This document shows positions 24,588-36,687 of a DNA stretch of 64,000 nt, one piece after another. The stretch lies in NCBI RefSeq assembly GCF_001540865.1, contig NC_033621.1, forward strand, positions 4,061,432-4,125,431. Direction: 5' to 3'. Source of the DNA: Ananas comosus (Eukaryota > Streptophyta > Magnoliopsida > Poales > Bromeliaceae). The position numbers and the translations under genes were made by a program. How positions within the stretch are numbered: the first letter of the stretch is position 1; each line of letters begins with the position of its first letter. Below the pieces are notes generated by a model that was given only the letters and a program-made list of their open reading frames with translations, had not been told where the DNA came from and did not search any database.

Positions 24588-24779
24588 TTACTATACTTTT
24601 ATGATTATAGACCTGGATGAAGGGATGTGCGGTTAGGATGATAGTGGTTCCTTAGGGTTGAGTGGGTGGTTGGTTGAATAGTATGACCTAATGGGTAGAA
24701 ATAGTCAAAAAGGTAGATCTAACGGCTGAAAACTTATAAGTAAAAAAGTGTCTATACTCATAAAACTATAGTAGCCAGG

Positions 24780-24844
<65 letters not shown>

Positions 24845-24913
24845 GAAAATTCATATTTTACAGGAGTACATATGTAAATAGATGATTTTGCAAGGATATA
24901 TATGCAAAGACTC

Positions 24914-24953
<40 letters not shown>

Positions 24954-27900
24954 GGAATAAGTGATGGCAAGAATGATATTGTCATCCTTAAGACCTCTCA
25001 CATCATCTTTTAACGTTTAATGTACGGTTGAAAATTGATCTAACACATGGCTGTACAAGCTATAGAATTGTTCGCTCACCTATTCTTCGAAGGTGGTTCT
25101 CATTATATCTGTCGATGGCCGGAGCTGTATTGTTTGGACCTTTGTTATCTGGTTCTGTAGGAAGTTTCCGGAAGAACTCCACTGTGAGGTAGCTGGCTTC
25201 CATTTCAACTAGACGGAGAACTGTTTTCCGACCCTCATCACGGAATCTTTCTAAGGCTTCGTTTGCAGCAGCTGCTATGTCAGCTTGAAGAGAAGGGAAA
25301 CGCTTCAATTCCTGAGTAAAACAAGTGCATCATTACGAAGGATAATAGGAATTCAATGCATTATTACCAGATTTTACATACAATATAAATTACTTGTATG
25401 ATTCACGATATCTTTCACTGTTATGTGGTGTTTATGATTTTTCTGATGCTAGAAATGCTACACGCTTTTGGTATCTCTGCATCTATTGTCCATCCAGTCA
25501 TGATGTAGCAACAAGTTTAAAACATGGACAACATTCTAAGGTCAATCAATATGAACAAGGATAACTAATATCTCTAGTTATCACCTGAAATAAGAGCTAC
25601 CACAAAACAGTTTATGAACCACGTCAAACTTTAAATATCAATAACACTTCAATGCACAAGATAGAAAAACATTTACTGTAAAATCATCTGAAATCTACTA
25701 TTTTCCAAAGAATTTGCTAACCTCTGTTTCTCCAATAGATTTCCGTACAAGTTCTTTCAAGACAAAATGTACCTGGAAGAAATAAAATAAGGAAACTAAG
25801 AATTTAAAGATGGTCAATAGAAATCAAAATTGTTTCCTCAAAAGTTGAGTAACACAATAAATATGACCCTAATTAATTAAAGAAGCTAATATTGCAATAA
25901 AAATTATCTTAGAAAGAATGACAGTGGTAAGAAATGCATACAGCATCAACTGAAGCTTCGGCTGGGCCCTTAAAATAGCTGAGAGAGCTATCTATAAGCC
26001 TTCTGTAACCTTGCTCGGGAGCAATCAAGTGGGGCTGATAACCATCTGCCTCAGATATGACTTTCCGAACATTTTGCAGAGAAAGATGCCTATCAAATGG
26101 GAGCTTTTTCAAAGCTGCTGGCAACTGGTTGTCGAATACCCCATATATGCGATCTCCACCTGGTCGCCTAATGCAATAACATAACAAGAAAATGGGTCAT
26201 TTATTTGAAAATCTATGAAGATAATGTCAAAAAATTAACAAGCTGCCACCTTTGGACACATTAACTTTAAAGTATAATTTTTATAATACTCAGAAACCCA
26301 TAAATTTATTTAATTTGTCTGTACATATAAAAGTTTGCTCGAGTACAATCTATAATCATGTTGAAGAAAGAATTAATAATATGTAAATATTTAAGTCCTA
26401 TGGTACCAAATTTGCTGAAGTTTATTCTGAGTATTTAGTATTCTATTAAATGGCATGGTAATTAACAAATACATTTATGTAAAAGGAACTCAATTAAAAG
26501 GCTAAGGAGAGTTCCATTGACAAAGTTGATGACAACAAACCATTTAAATATGATGAAAGGATAAAGGGAGCTCCTTAAACAATTTTCACTGCTAGGTTGT
26601 CCTTTTAACTTATTAAGTAGGGTGGTCTTATTTTTATTTATTTCGTTATAATATGAAATCAAAGTGCATAAAACTAATTATCCAAACTGGCAAAAATATT
26701 AAAGTTCTATAGGTATATTGTCACCCATCTAACAATATCATAATCAGATAGATAGCACACTAACTTAAGAATTAATGACATTCAGATTTTGTTGAATTAA
26801 TGACATTTAGATTTTGGCACCAAAATCCTGAGAAAAACAAAATCCAATATGGGGCTTCCTACGAAACCTACAAGGCTAATTAATTATAGAATAGAAATAT
26901 CCAACGCAGTTGTTTCTTTGTCTTAAGCAAATGAAGGAGGAGCAAGTCTCCTTAAGATTCTCCTCACATAAAGGAGTTTCATTAATGGAGAGTAGTAATT
27001 TTTATTACATGGAGTAGTACATCTCTGCCACAACAAACAAGCTGGTAAGCCAAATACAACACAATCTCATAAACAAAGTACATGTGAAGAACCCCATGAG
27101 TTTCAGATTTCCTGCCAATGTTTTCCAGATGCAGTAAAGTATAAAAAATTCCAATAACTAGAGTCAAAAAGATTGTCTGCAGGAGATTCAATCTATGTTA
27201 TTCTATGTTATTGACTTTTTACCCACTCATCAAAATAAAGGTTCATAATTCTCAAATATTCTAGAGAATCAGCTCGAAAATGAGCATAGTACAATAACTT
27301 ACCCTCCATCCAAATGCTCTTTAAAGATACGGTCAAAAGCACGGCACATGTCTAATATCGTGTAAAGCTGTGCCTGTAGGACATCAAAGCAAAAAAGTAA
27401 AGCGTAACATACAGAAAATAAAAAATAAAAAAAAACAAAGAAAAAGATGAACGTGCTCTTGAGATTTACCCCTGCATCGCCTCCGATTGGCCTTCCCAAC
27501 CGATCCAACTCGGCCTCAAGTTCATCAATCGTTTTGTTAATTAATGCTATTATGCTGGGTATTCTTGCTCTGATTACAGATTCTAAATGCTGAAACAACA
27601 AGGGAAGAAGAATACTCAAAATTTCAGCAAACTTAAAATTTTGCAGGAGTAAGTGGAGCGAGAAACAAAGAATATATACATATAGACTGTTGCAAAATTC
27701 GTGGGGGTGAGTGCACCAATACTTTGAATTTTCACGTATGCCCTTCAAACCCTAAATTGTTGCATATATACCCTTGTACTTACAAACTGTCCCTCTTTAA
27801 AAAACTCTATTATGAAACCAACTTTTCCCCATGAATTTGATGATTTCCTATCGTAAGAAAGGGATTAATGGAATTTTTGTAAAAACGCACATTCGTGTGT

Positions 27901-30900
27901 TCATATGAAAAATTAATACTTCACAGGTTACACATAATAGAGAATTTTGCAGGGATACATATCTAGAAATCACCCCCCAAACCCCACAAGAAAAGAAAAG
28001 AAAAAAAAATGGAAGCTCTTTGACCTTTGACAGAAGCTTAGCGAGATACTCTGAACCCATTTTATGAGCCAAGTGTCCATAATCAGGGCTATTTGCAAAA
28101 TACTCCTGCTCTTTTCGTCGTGCATCAAGCATGTCAACATTCTTATTGATATCAGCTTGTGAGCGGTTCACAATTCCAACCCAAGGATGTTGAAGACGAT
28201 AAGATCTTCCCTCCAAAACCTAATTGAAGTTTATGAAAATAAAATTTATCAGATACCTAATATAATGCTCTATGGAATAGGAAACTATGCTTGCATCTGG
28301 TGCAGCATTGTCACTCATACACCCACCAGTGAGCTACCGTACGTCCCATCTCATAATTTAATTCCCACACTTACTGACTTAAAGTTAGAACCTTTTCTTG
28401 GTTTAACTTTTTTCTTTTGGATGGTTGGATTGAAAAGTATGAGATTGGATGGCACTGGATGTTGCATGGGCTAACGTGGCGTGCCTGGTACAGGCAATAA
28501 GTTCTACATAAGATACACAGATGCGGGAGTACAAATAGTAACCTACATCCTGAGCATTAGTGCCCTTGTCCATCAAATCAAGTTTCGTCAGGACACCAAA
28601 TGTCCTCTCACCTAAAAAGGAGGATAAAAAAATATTAGCAAGATATGAGAAGTCCTTGAATCTGCATCCAAAACAGAATGTCGCTAAAACATGTTAGCTG
28701 GGATAAATATTAGATGGTATAATAATCATAAAGAGTAAGACCTGTAGGGTCAACATCCCTCGCAAGCTTTATAGCATCTGACGTAGCAATATCTTGATTA
28801 GCAGGGGAAATGGCCAGTATGATGGAATTGGGCTACAGATTGGAAAAAAGAAGAAAAAAAAAAGGCATTAAGAAAACAATTGAACTTCTTTGGCTAGATA
28901 ATTTAATGGTAAATATACAATTGTGAACAACTAAAAGATCAGAAAGAATGCTGTCATTTATTTACAATTAAATCAAGAGAAAATAGATGAGAAGAGATAA
29001 TTGTTTGTACCTTTTCAACATATGACCGCACCATATTTTCAATGTCTTGAACAATTGATTCAGGCTGTCCCTCTGCAGAGATAAAGCTGAATTATTAATA
29101 ATCAGAAAAGAAAGAATTTAAGCTAGAACACTGTGAGGCCCTTCAAACATTACCTACAGCAACCTTCGTCAGCCCAGGAAGATCAATGAGTGTTAAATTA
29201 ACAACTGCCAAATACAAAAAAGTGGCATGTAAATAAATGTAACCTGAGGAGAAAGATAGTGAATATGTGTAGTTTAAGAATTATCAGACCATATGTCTAA
29301 ACAAGTACATCCAAGAACTAAGCATATAATGACTGGCAAAACGAGTAGCTTCTCATGCTTGAGTATGTTCTAGTAGCTTGCAAAAGGGACAGTTTTGGAT
29401 GTTCTAATATTATTATTATGTTGAAACAGTATACAGAGTTACAGACTGAATCAACTTAGCATTATGATGGGCTCTCATTCTGCCTGGTGGACATCAGAAC
29501 TGTAAAACCAGGATATCGGAAAGAGAGAAAAACTCATCTATACATAATAAATAATTAATATTTGCAGATATCTCATTCAGCATACCTACAAGTCATCGGT
29601 GTAAAACATGGCACCTTAAAAATTCTAAGGTTCACACACGTGCCAAAGTCTTTCAACTCAACCTGTCTAATTAAAATTAGTCCAAACAGTTCCCTATAAT
29701 ATGAGCCTTCTACTGATTCATTTAGCTTATAGCGAGCGACAATAGCAACCAACCAAATCTGGCCAGAACTGATTAAAGCTGTGCAGAACTCCACAGAATT
29801 GGGAACTATATAAACAAAGCCAGCAAAATGAAAACTCCCAAAAATGGATGAACTGTAGAAGTACTTAAGCAGGAAAGTAACCAGTTTATAATTAACTTCT
29901 GCTGAAACTTTCAGCCGAAGCATTTCAGTTGGCCAAGTCTCTAAACCTTGAGGCACGTCCAATGACCAGAACTCAACTTTATAAAACTTCGATTTCTTTT
30001 GGTAAATTATGCAGAGTGAAAGATTTTCCAGTGAACATGAGAAAAAAGAAATCAGTGGTCATCACATTTCTGAAGAAAATAACCAGAGATGGCAAAAATC
30101 TAGAAACGACATTTATAGACCAATCACATAGGAAATAAAATAATGTAGTTTTATGAGTGAATCTATTTCACATCCTCACATTTGATTACACATTATGTTA
30201 ATCTGCTTTGCGAATACATATTTCCGATCTAGTTTATTCTGTGTAATTTATGTTGCCAGCAGTATACTAAGAGAGTCAAATTATTTTAAAGCTGACATAA
30301 GTAATAAAGTGATTTCCTCGTAAACTTCGAGTAAGGGAACCAACCATACAAAATTTAAGGTACTTGGAAATTGACATATGAAGAGGCTATTTGGCATGAG
30401 ACTAAGCGGTTACCACATACTGTAAATATGAATACTTACCATGTGGCGAGTATATGCTCAAGTGAATGGGAATATTCGATATGTGCTTTGTTTTCCCAGT
30501 TATGCGATCTGTCTCATCTTGAATCTCCTTCCTTACAGCAGCTGCATTGACATACAAGGTTCAATATATAAATCAACAACCATCGCCCCAAAGCAAAATG
30601 AGATAGAATAAACATCATTAGAACTTATAGTGTACAATATTCAAGCATTTGCAGAAAAAAAAATCATCAATATTAAGATGAGTGAACTATCTATTTGGAA
30701 GTAGATTTCTGCTCTCTCTTTCTCAATCTATCATAGAGCGTAAGTTCCCTATTGTCTCCCCACCATATTGTTATTTATCTAGTTTGCTCCATCCGCAGTA
30801 AACTTGGCACCTTCTATCCTTCTTCTTGCAATTTTACGTCATATTGAATGATTTCCACATTTGCAGAGTATATATTCATATTAACCTATACAAAATCATC

Positions 30901-33573
30901 AAAAATTTCTATGAAGTCCTACCACTATCCAGAAACTTCATTAGATCTGGACAACATCATAACAAATTAAAATAGCATCATATCAGATATATGTAAAATC
31001 ATATTTCTAGACAGGCTTATATTAGGTTCAGAAAAATCATATTACTACTAAAAGAATATAAAAATTCCTACAGATTTAGGCCAAATAAAAAAAAGACCAG
31101 TAAGTTATTAGAGATCTCTATACATTTATTAATGGTATACAGCAATCAACTAGTTAGCAAAATTTATATAACAGTCCTTACTACGTTGGGTCTTGGTTGC
31201 AAAACAACATGAAGAAAGGCGTTCCCTACTTCCTATCTTAGGAAGTTGATGAGAATCTTAATATTGTGAATTAGTAAGAAGCTAAGAAGTTCGTAAGAAG
31301 AAAATAATATAGTATGGATCATCATGGTAGCATGAAACCAGTAGTTTTATAATAAAGCAAGAGATTATTTAGTTCAATATTCACTACCTTATGGTTTAGT
31401 CTTCCTTGGTCTAACTATATGGTTATTCTAAAAAACGAGAGTCATTTGTTTCTGATAATAACTGCAAGTCCCATCAAAGAAAATTCATCATACCAGAGGT
31501 TCCTCTTCTCAACAGCGATTCTTTAGACAAACTTAGCCAAAATGCTTTTTGACTAATTATGTAATTTATGCCTATTAGTTTGCCACAAGACAAGCCAACA
31601 ATAAACGTGTCATCCAAGGGCCTTTATATTTTGCGGGTTAGTGAATGTGTTTAATCTTCTCAATCATCTATATTAACAGACAATACCCATGTAACCCAAT
31701 AAAGCTTGTCATACGGCCACATTGAAGTTGTTTACCTGCTCAAATATATTCCTCTTTCATCTGCTTCTCTACTTTCTTCAATGTGAAGTCGTTACCCAAT
31801 ATGATTATCAAGTAAATTCACTACTGAGTGGTCTAATAGTTTCAATTTCACATATCCTTCTTTTTATAGAGCAAGAACCAAAATGACTGTAAATCCACTA
31901 TGAAAGCAAGTAAGAAGTAATTAGCATCGTTAGCATTAAAATATATTTGGGACTAGTAATTAGTCCGAAAAATACTATTATTCCGCAACAAATCCACTCA
32001 TTCCTTGCAACGCAAGAGAAGCCATCAGCAACTTACTACAAACAAAGCAAACTTAACCAATAAGATCACATACTCTCTTGAATAAAGGAAGCCCCTTGAT
32101 ATAAAATTCTTTTTCTTCAGGTTCATATCCTTGTTTCCTTTGTAAGTTAGTTAAAAGCTAGGAGTTGCCCAAAGAACTCAATAATTGAGCCCAAGAAATT
32201 GTGGATAAGCAATATTACGATTTACCGTTGTTAAACAATATGCTGACAAGAACTATACTACTTACAATATGCTTAAATCAGCTATATTACCGGAATATAA
32301 CTGCAAGTTCTATGAGAGGGGGCATTGCATATTACTAACAAGTTATTCATAAATTATGGCAAAAGTAGAGTAATTTATTACTCAACTTTGAATGGATATA
32401 AAAGAGGAACCTATCTACCACCAAACATAGAGCACCTAAACAATAGTTGTGTTGTATTAACTTGTAGAAGGTGATATCCTAGTTCCTACAAACTTACCTA
32501 TCTTGCCTTCTGATTTCATATTGGAAGGACATTCTAATGAAAAGCAAAATATGACAGCTGAGACCTTAATGAAAATGGAGCTATTTTTCATGTTACAAAG
32601 AAAATGCATTGATGCACTCAGCTGTGCACCACATTCTTATTTGGATAAATCAAATAAATGAAGCATATTATGGGATTTTTTTTAGAAATAAAATTTCAAA
32701 TGAACAGATCTTGCCCTTACCAAAATCAGTAAACCTCTTCCTCGGAGCGTGAAGGAACTCTGCATACTCCTGCCCTCCTTCTGTTTTGTGCAGTTGCAAC
32801 ACCAGCGGCCTCCTTGTCACAATTCCTATCCTCAATTCCAAATCAATACTTGATCCCAAAATCTCAAACCAATATATTCAGATAAATAAACCCAATACAC
32901 ACCAAAACCAAATAAAATAAAATGGCAAAAATGTATGATGACCCTCTCAAGCGTAGGCCATTTCGAAATAGAACCTCCAACGTGGTAAGTTTTTGATTGA
33001 CACCACCTTTAATAGTTTTGATTTGAAAACATTGAATCAGTAAATCATTAAAATTAACTGTTTTCTTAGATCAACTATTAAAAGTTCGCAATCCTATCAG
33101 CTAAAAAAGCATTTTGGAAACCATTGGATTTAAAAAAAAAAACCATCTTAATTGGTTAAAACAGCTCAAACCAAAAGAATCAAACAGCTGAACAATCTAT
33201 TGCAAAATGGCCCACACCTGAGGGGATCCCTTTACAGTTTTACCCAAAAAAAAAAACCCTAAAACCAGATCAAGCATTTTTGCATCCACATTACCAGATC
33301 CTCGAGGCAAGAAGTCCCTCCCGACGATGCTCTCCAACACGGACGATTTCCCCGAACTCTGCGGAAGGATCGATTCAAACCATTGGACGAATCCACGAAA
33401 CGGATAGATCTGGGGCGATTGGGAGGGGTTTCGGATCGTACCTGGCCTCCGACGACGGCGACGGAGGGGAGCGCCTCCCAGAGGGAGGAGCCCTCGCCGC
33501 CATGGTCGCCCAGGACGGTGCACGCCCTCTGGATCCGGTTCACGAGGCCGATGAGGCTCTCCATGGTTGCCAT
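22235..33573 (-). CDS. dynamin-related protein 1 (phragmoplastin-type, DRP1E/DRP1C-like)
   Basis: Large GTPase of the plant DRP1 class, which pinches membranes at the cell plate, plasma membrane and endocytic vesicles. Coding exons: 33442-33573, 33295-33358, 32721-32825, 30440-30541, 29154-29204, 29011-29072, 28742-28832, 28547-28611, 28025-28219, 27470-27589, 27303-27373, 25942-26167, 25722-25772, 25080-25311, 22917-23056, 22235-22360. They total 1833 nt, 610 residues, and every junction keeps phase. GTPase motifs: G1 GGQSSGKSS (42-50), T69 of G2, DLPG (142-145), TKLD (211-214). The middle/stalk region and the GTPase effector domain (about 515-605, ending EIDSVAWK) follow. There is no PH or proline-rich domain, as expected for DRP1. 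Start MATMESLIG was chosen because family members begin similarly; MESLIG at 33564 is the alternative. Intron 14 holds a cluster of TA-targeted MITEs. Confidence 0.96.
23314..23861. mobile_element. TA-targeted MITE, end type A, long core
   Basis: Starts GGCCGTGGCGACTATACTAT and ends ATAGTATAGTAGCCGG, with flanking TATATA. Inner inverted matches include CCGAATCGACGATCC against GGATCGTCGATTCGG. The core carries AAAATGAACGGTCAAAA and TTGATCGTAAGGTAAATGAT. About 548 bp, no protein. It lies in dynamin-gene intron 14. It resembles the rice micron type, MITEs bounded by TA repeats, though that comparison is from memory. Confidence 0.85.
23864..24044. mobile_element. truncated second copy of the type A, long-core MITE
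   Basis: Repeats the first roughly 180 bases of the element at 23314 almost exactly (GGCCGTGGCTACTATACTAT to TCAAGCGGGCATAA). It is then cut off at the next TA tract, with no right end. Confidence 0.85.
24053..24276. mobile_element. TA-targeted MITE, end type C, short core
   Basis: Ends GGCTGGAATGCTATCAATAG and CTATCGATAGTATCCCAGCC. Inside each end is a small palindrome (AGCACCAAG, CTTGGTGCT). The core contains GTTAGGATGATG, TAGGGTTGAGTG and TTGGTTGAATAGTATAATC. Flanked by TATATA on both sides. Confidence 0.8.
24301..24534. mobile_element. TA-targeted MITE, end type C, short core reversed
   Basis: Ends GGCTAGAATACTATTGATAG and CTATCAATAGTATTCCAGCC. The interior (GGGACCACTCAATCCTAGG, TAATATCATCCTAACC) reads as the complement of the short core found at 24053, so the core is in the opposite orientation between the same kind of ends. 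Confidence 0.75.
24535..24586. repeat. CT then TA microsatellite
   Basis: About 28 bases of CT repeats followed by about 22 of TA repeats, between two MITEs in dynamin-gene intron 14. Confidence 0.95.
24587..24776. mobile_element. TA-targeted MITE, end type A, short core
   Basis: Left end TTTACTATACTTTTATGATT, right end CTCATAAAACTATAGTAGCC. The core has GGTTAGGATGATAG, TTGAGTGGGTGGTTGGTTGA and AGATCTAACGGC, the short core, but the ends resemble the long-core element at 23314. TA runs flank it. Confidence 0.72.
24777..24953. repeat. TA and CAA microsatellites
   Basis: A TA run of about 60 bases (24783-24844) is followed, after about 70 bases, by about 13 CAA units (24914-24953). Both lie in dynamin-gene intron 14, just before exon 14. 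Confidence 0.95.
27738..27985. repeat. small repeat in dynamin-gene intron 9
   Basis: Carries GAATTTTCACGTATGCCCTT, ATATATACCCTTGTACTTAC and a mirror-like right part (CACAGGTTACACATAATAG, TTTTGCAGGGATACATAT). Related words occur at 23110-23290, 24845-24890 and 48880-49060, so it is a dispersed family. Edges are approximate. Confidence 0.4.
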
Positions 33574-33850
33574 TGCCGAGAAGGAGGAGGAGATTGCGAT
33601 CCAATGGGGACGACGATGAAGAGGAGGACGAGGAGGAGATGGGGTGGGATCGAGATCGAGATCGAGAGAGAGAACGAGAGAAAATGAAAAAGAAAAAAAA
33701 AACCAAAAACAAAAACAAAAATAACGGTTGGGAGGTCGATTGCCAAATTGGTGCGGACGCCGTGTCGCTTTACACATGCAAAAAGGCTTCTTTTTTTTAT
33801 TTTTTATTTTATTTTTTTTTTTTGCATTTAGCAGCCTCATAATTTTTTTT

Positions 33851-34175
33851 TCATAAATTGTTTCATAAAATTTATATTTACAACATTGACCTTATTCCTG
33901 TCACGCAAGCGTCAGTCATAGTTTAGGTTAAGTTGAAAACACGGTGAATGATTCGTCATATTCCTTTATTTTTTCTACTATAGTATTACGTAATATTCGG
34001 AATTTAAGATTTAAGAAAGGTAGGGTGAATCATTTGCGCAGTGAATGGCTCATCGTGTTCAACTTAATCTCCATCGCCATCAACGCTCGCATGACATTTA
34101 CATGACACTTGCGTGGCGGGGATAGAGCTAATTTTGCAAATATAAACTTTATAAGATTATTTGTAGAAAAAAAAT
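33851..34175. repeat. foldback MITE upstream of the dynamin-related gene
   Basis: The left arm (TTATATTTACAACATTGACC then TGTCACGCAAGCGTC) pairs with the right arm (GACACTTGCGTGGCGGGG then TTTGCAAATATAAAC). Inside are CACGGTGAATGATTCG and GCAGTGAATGGCTCATCG, resembling the hairpin units at 52500-53079. It sits about 280 bases upstream of the dynamin start, within promoter range. Confidence 0.6.
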
Positions 34176-34235
34176 TTCTAAGAAGACTAAATGCAAAAAA
34201 AGCCCCAAGCAAAAAAGTTATTATTATTTTTTCTT

Positions 34236-34642
34236 GACCAATTTGCATAAAAAATTCACAAATTTGAGCTTTTACAAAATTGGACCGCCTTTTTTTATTT
34301 TACTTTTGAATTTTTAATAAATTGACCAAAATACCCATATTATTTTTTCTCTCTCTTTTTTTTTTCTTGTTCAATTTTTTTTCTCTCCGAAGAAGGCAAC
34401 GGAGGCAAAGGCGGAGGAGGAAATGGCCCGCCTTGCCTCTCACCCTCATGCCCTCGCCCTCATCTCTGTACCCCCGGCCTTCCTCGCCTCCAATCCCGCC
34501 GAAACCGCGCTGCGACTCTTTTTATTTTTCCTTTCTTCGACCCTCCTCCACCGTCTCCGACGACGACGTCTCTCTCGCCTTTTCCCGCCCTTCTCGCCCT
34601 CTCCCTCTCCCTCCTCCTCCTCCTTCACCTCCTCCTTCGCCT

Positions 34643-34701
<59 letters not shown>

Positions 34702-36678
34702 GAGGTCGCTACGGCACCGTAATCTCGGAGCGAGGGGTCCTTTGCGGCGTCGTTGCTGGCGCCGTGTCCGTTGACGAAGAAGCGTGACAAAAAAAAATGT
34801 AGAAGAAGGAAGAAGAAAAAAATAAAGACAAAAAATTATAGAAGAAGAAAGATAAAGATGGAATTGCACTGTTAAAATAAAATTACACTGTTTAAAAAAA
34901 AAATTGCACTGTTTTAAATAAAAATTACACTCTTTGAGACAGAAATTAAACTCTTTGGAATCAGATTTACAGCACAAAGTTGCACTCTTTAGGTGAAATT
35001 TACACCATTTCTTTTTTCCTTCTTCTTCCTCCAATTTACACCATTTTTTTTTCTCTTCCTCTTCTTCCTCCTCCTCCTTCCCCTCCACTCCCCCCCCCCC
35101 CTCCCCCACGCCATCGTCCCTGACCTCTCGCCACTCCCCTCCTCCCCTGCCGTCGCCACCGCCGAGTGGGTGGTGGAGGACTACGTCTCGGCGCTCTCCG
35201 CCGCCGTTGCCGTCGCCGTCTCCGCCATGGACATGAGGTTGCGAATGTGGAGCTCCCACAGGGGGCGGGTCGCGTCATCTATAAAAATAAAGAAAACTAG
35301 CTATCAAATTATAGTTAATCAAATATACGTTAAGAAAATTCACAAACAGATAAAAGAATCATAATAATCTAAATGAATTTATTGAAATCTGCTTGAATGG
35401 AGAAATCTCGTGTGGAAAAGAAATGCACATTGCATCAAAAGATGCTGCATTATAGCAATATGTTCATTAACCCATTCTAGCATAAATCCAAAACACACAA
35501 ATAAACAAAATCGTAGAAAAAGATAAAGAGCACAGAAATTGCGAGAGTGTAGAAAAATTTAGTTTCTATATTAATTTTCATTCATAGAATTTGGAACTAA
35601 GCTGTAAGAAGGGTGCCCACCATCTTCATGTGGAGCTTGAATTCCCGCTTAGCCCACCGTGCCCCTTTTGCCCGCGGCCTCAAGCACCTCCTCGTTCAAC
35701 GACGACGTCTTCCCCGTGTCCCCCGACCTCGCGTCCATGGTGGAGGCTGCGGCGGAGAGCGCCGAGACGTAGTCCTCCACCACCTGCTCGGCGGCGGCGG
35801 CAGGGGAGGAGGGGAGCTGCGAGAGGTGGGGGACGATGGCGTGGAGGGGGAAAGTGGAGAGGAAGAAGGAGGAGGAAGAAGAGGACGAGAAACAAAAATG
35901 GTGTAAATTGGAAGAAGAAGAAGAAAAAGAGAAATAGTGTAAATTTCATCTAAAGAGTGCAACTTTGTACTAAAGAGTGTAAATCTGATCCCAAATAGTA
36001 TAATTTTTATCTCAAAAAGTGCAATTTTTATTTAAAACAGCACAAAAATTTCTTTAAACAATGTAATTTTATTTTAACAGTGCAATTTCATCTTCATCTT
36101 TCTTCTTCTATAATTTTTTGTCTTTATTTTTCTCTTCTTACTTCTTCTACAATTTTTTTTTTGTCACGCCTCTCCATCAACGGCCATTGCGTCGACTACA
36201 ACGCCGCTAAGGACCCCTCGCTACGAGGCAACGATGCCGTAGTGACCTCCGCGGCGCCGTCGTCCGAGGCCGCAGAGGAGGAAGGAAAGGGACAGAGCGA
36301 GAAGGGCGGGAAAGGGCGAGAGAGGGCGAGAGAGGCGTCGTCGTCGGAGACCGTGGAGTTGGGTCAGAGAGGGAAAAAAAAAAGGAGTTGCGGGGTGGGT
36401 TGGCGGGATCGGAGGCAAGGAAGGCGAGGGGGTGCACGAAGGAGGGCGAGGGCATGAAGGTTAGAGGCGAGGCGGGCCATTTCCTCCTCCGCCTCTGCCT
36501 CCACTGCCTTCTTCGGAGAGAGAAAAAAAAATGAATGAGAAAAAAAAAAGGAGAGAGAAAAAGTAATAAGGGTATTTTGGTGAGTTTACTAAAAATTCGG
36601 ACCGAATCTGCAAAATTGAAAAAGGCGGCCCAGTTTTGCAAAACCTCAAAATTTGTGGATTTTTTATGCAAATTGGCC
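34236..36678. mobile_element. Mutator-like foldback element 1 with captured GC-rich DNA
   Basis: Perfect 9-bp target duplication TTTTTTCTT at 34227-34235 and 36679-36687. The ends GACCAATTTGCATAAAAAA and TTTTTTATGCAAATTGGCC are inverted and related to those of the elements at 54107 and 57191. The arms are reverse complements for about 1 kb each (34236-35280 against 35590-36678): both hold a GC-rich block encoding, in one frame, AAKDPSLR and VVEDYVSALSAA, and an AT-rich block with repeated GTGCAACTTT and GTGTAAATTT words. The central 300 bases are unpaired. GC-rich arms in an AT-rich frame suggest host gene fragments, but I cannot name the source. No transposase is seen, so it is non-autonomous. 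Confidence 0.9.
34647..34699. repeat. GACGCC hexanucleotide repeat
   Basis: About nine GACGCC units in the left arm of the element at 34236. The right arm lacks the expansion, so it expanded after the arms separated. Confidence 0.9.
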
Positions 36679-36687
36679 TTTTTTCTT

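Noticed and set aside
29573..29962. 129-codon minus-strand open frame in dynamin-gene intron 4
   Set aside because: No recognisable domain, lies within an intron, and its composition matches intron DNA.
33280..33842. Several overlapping open frames on both strands around the dynamin first exons
   Set aside because: Shadows of the GC-rich exons 1-2 and a low-complexity leader; only the frame with [12 protein letters not shown] matches a family.
34423..36671. Many open frames of 60-245 codons in the Mutator-like element
   Set aside because: Low-complexity Arg/Pro/Gly/Ser frames in GC-rich arms, present in mirror form on both arms; no complete domain.
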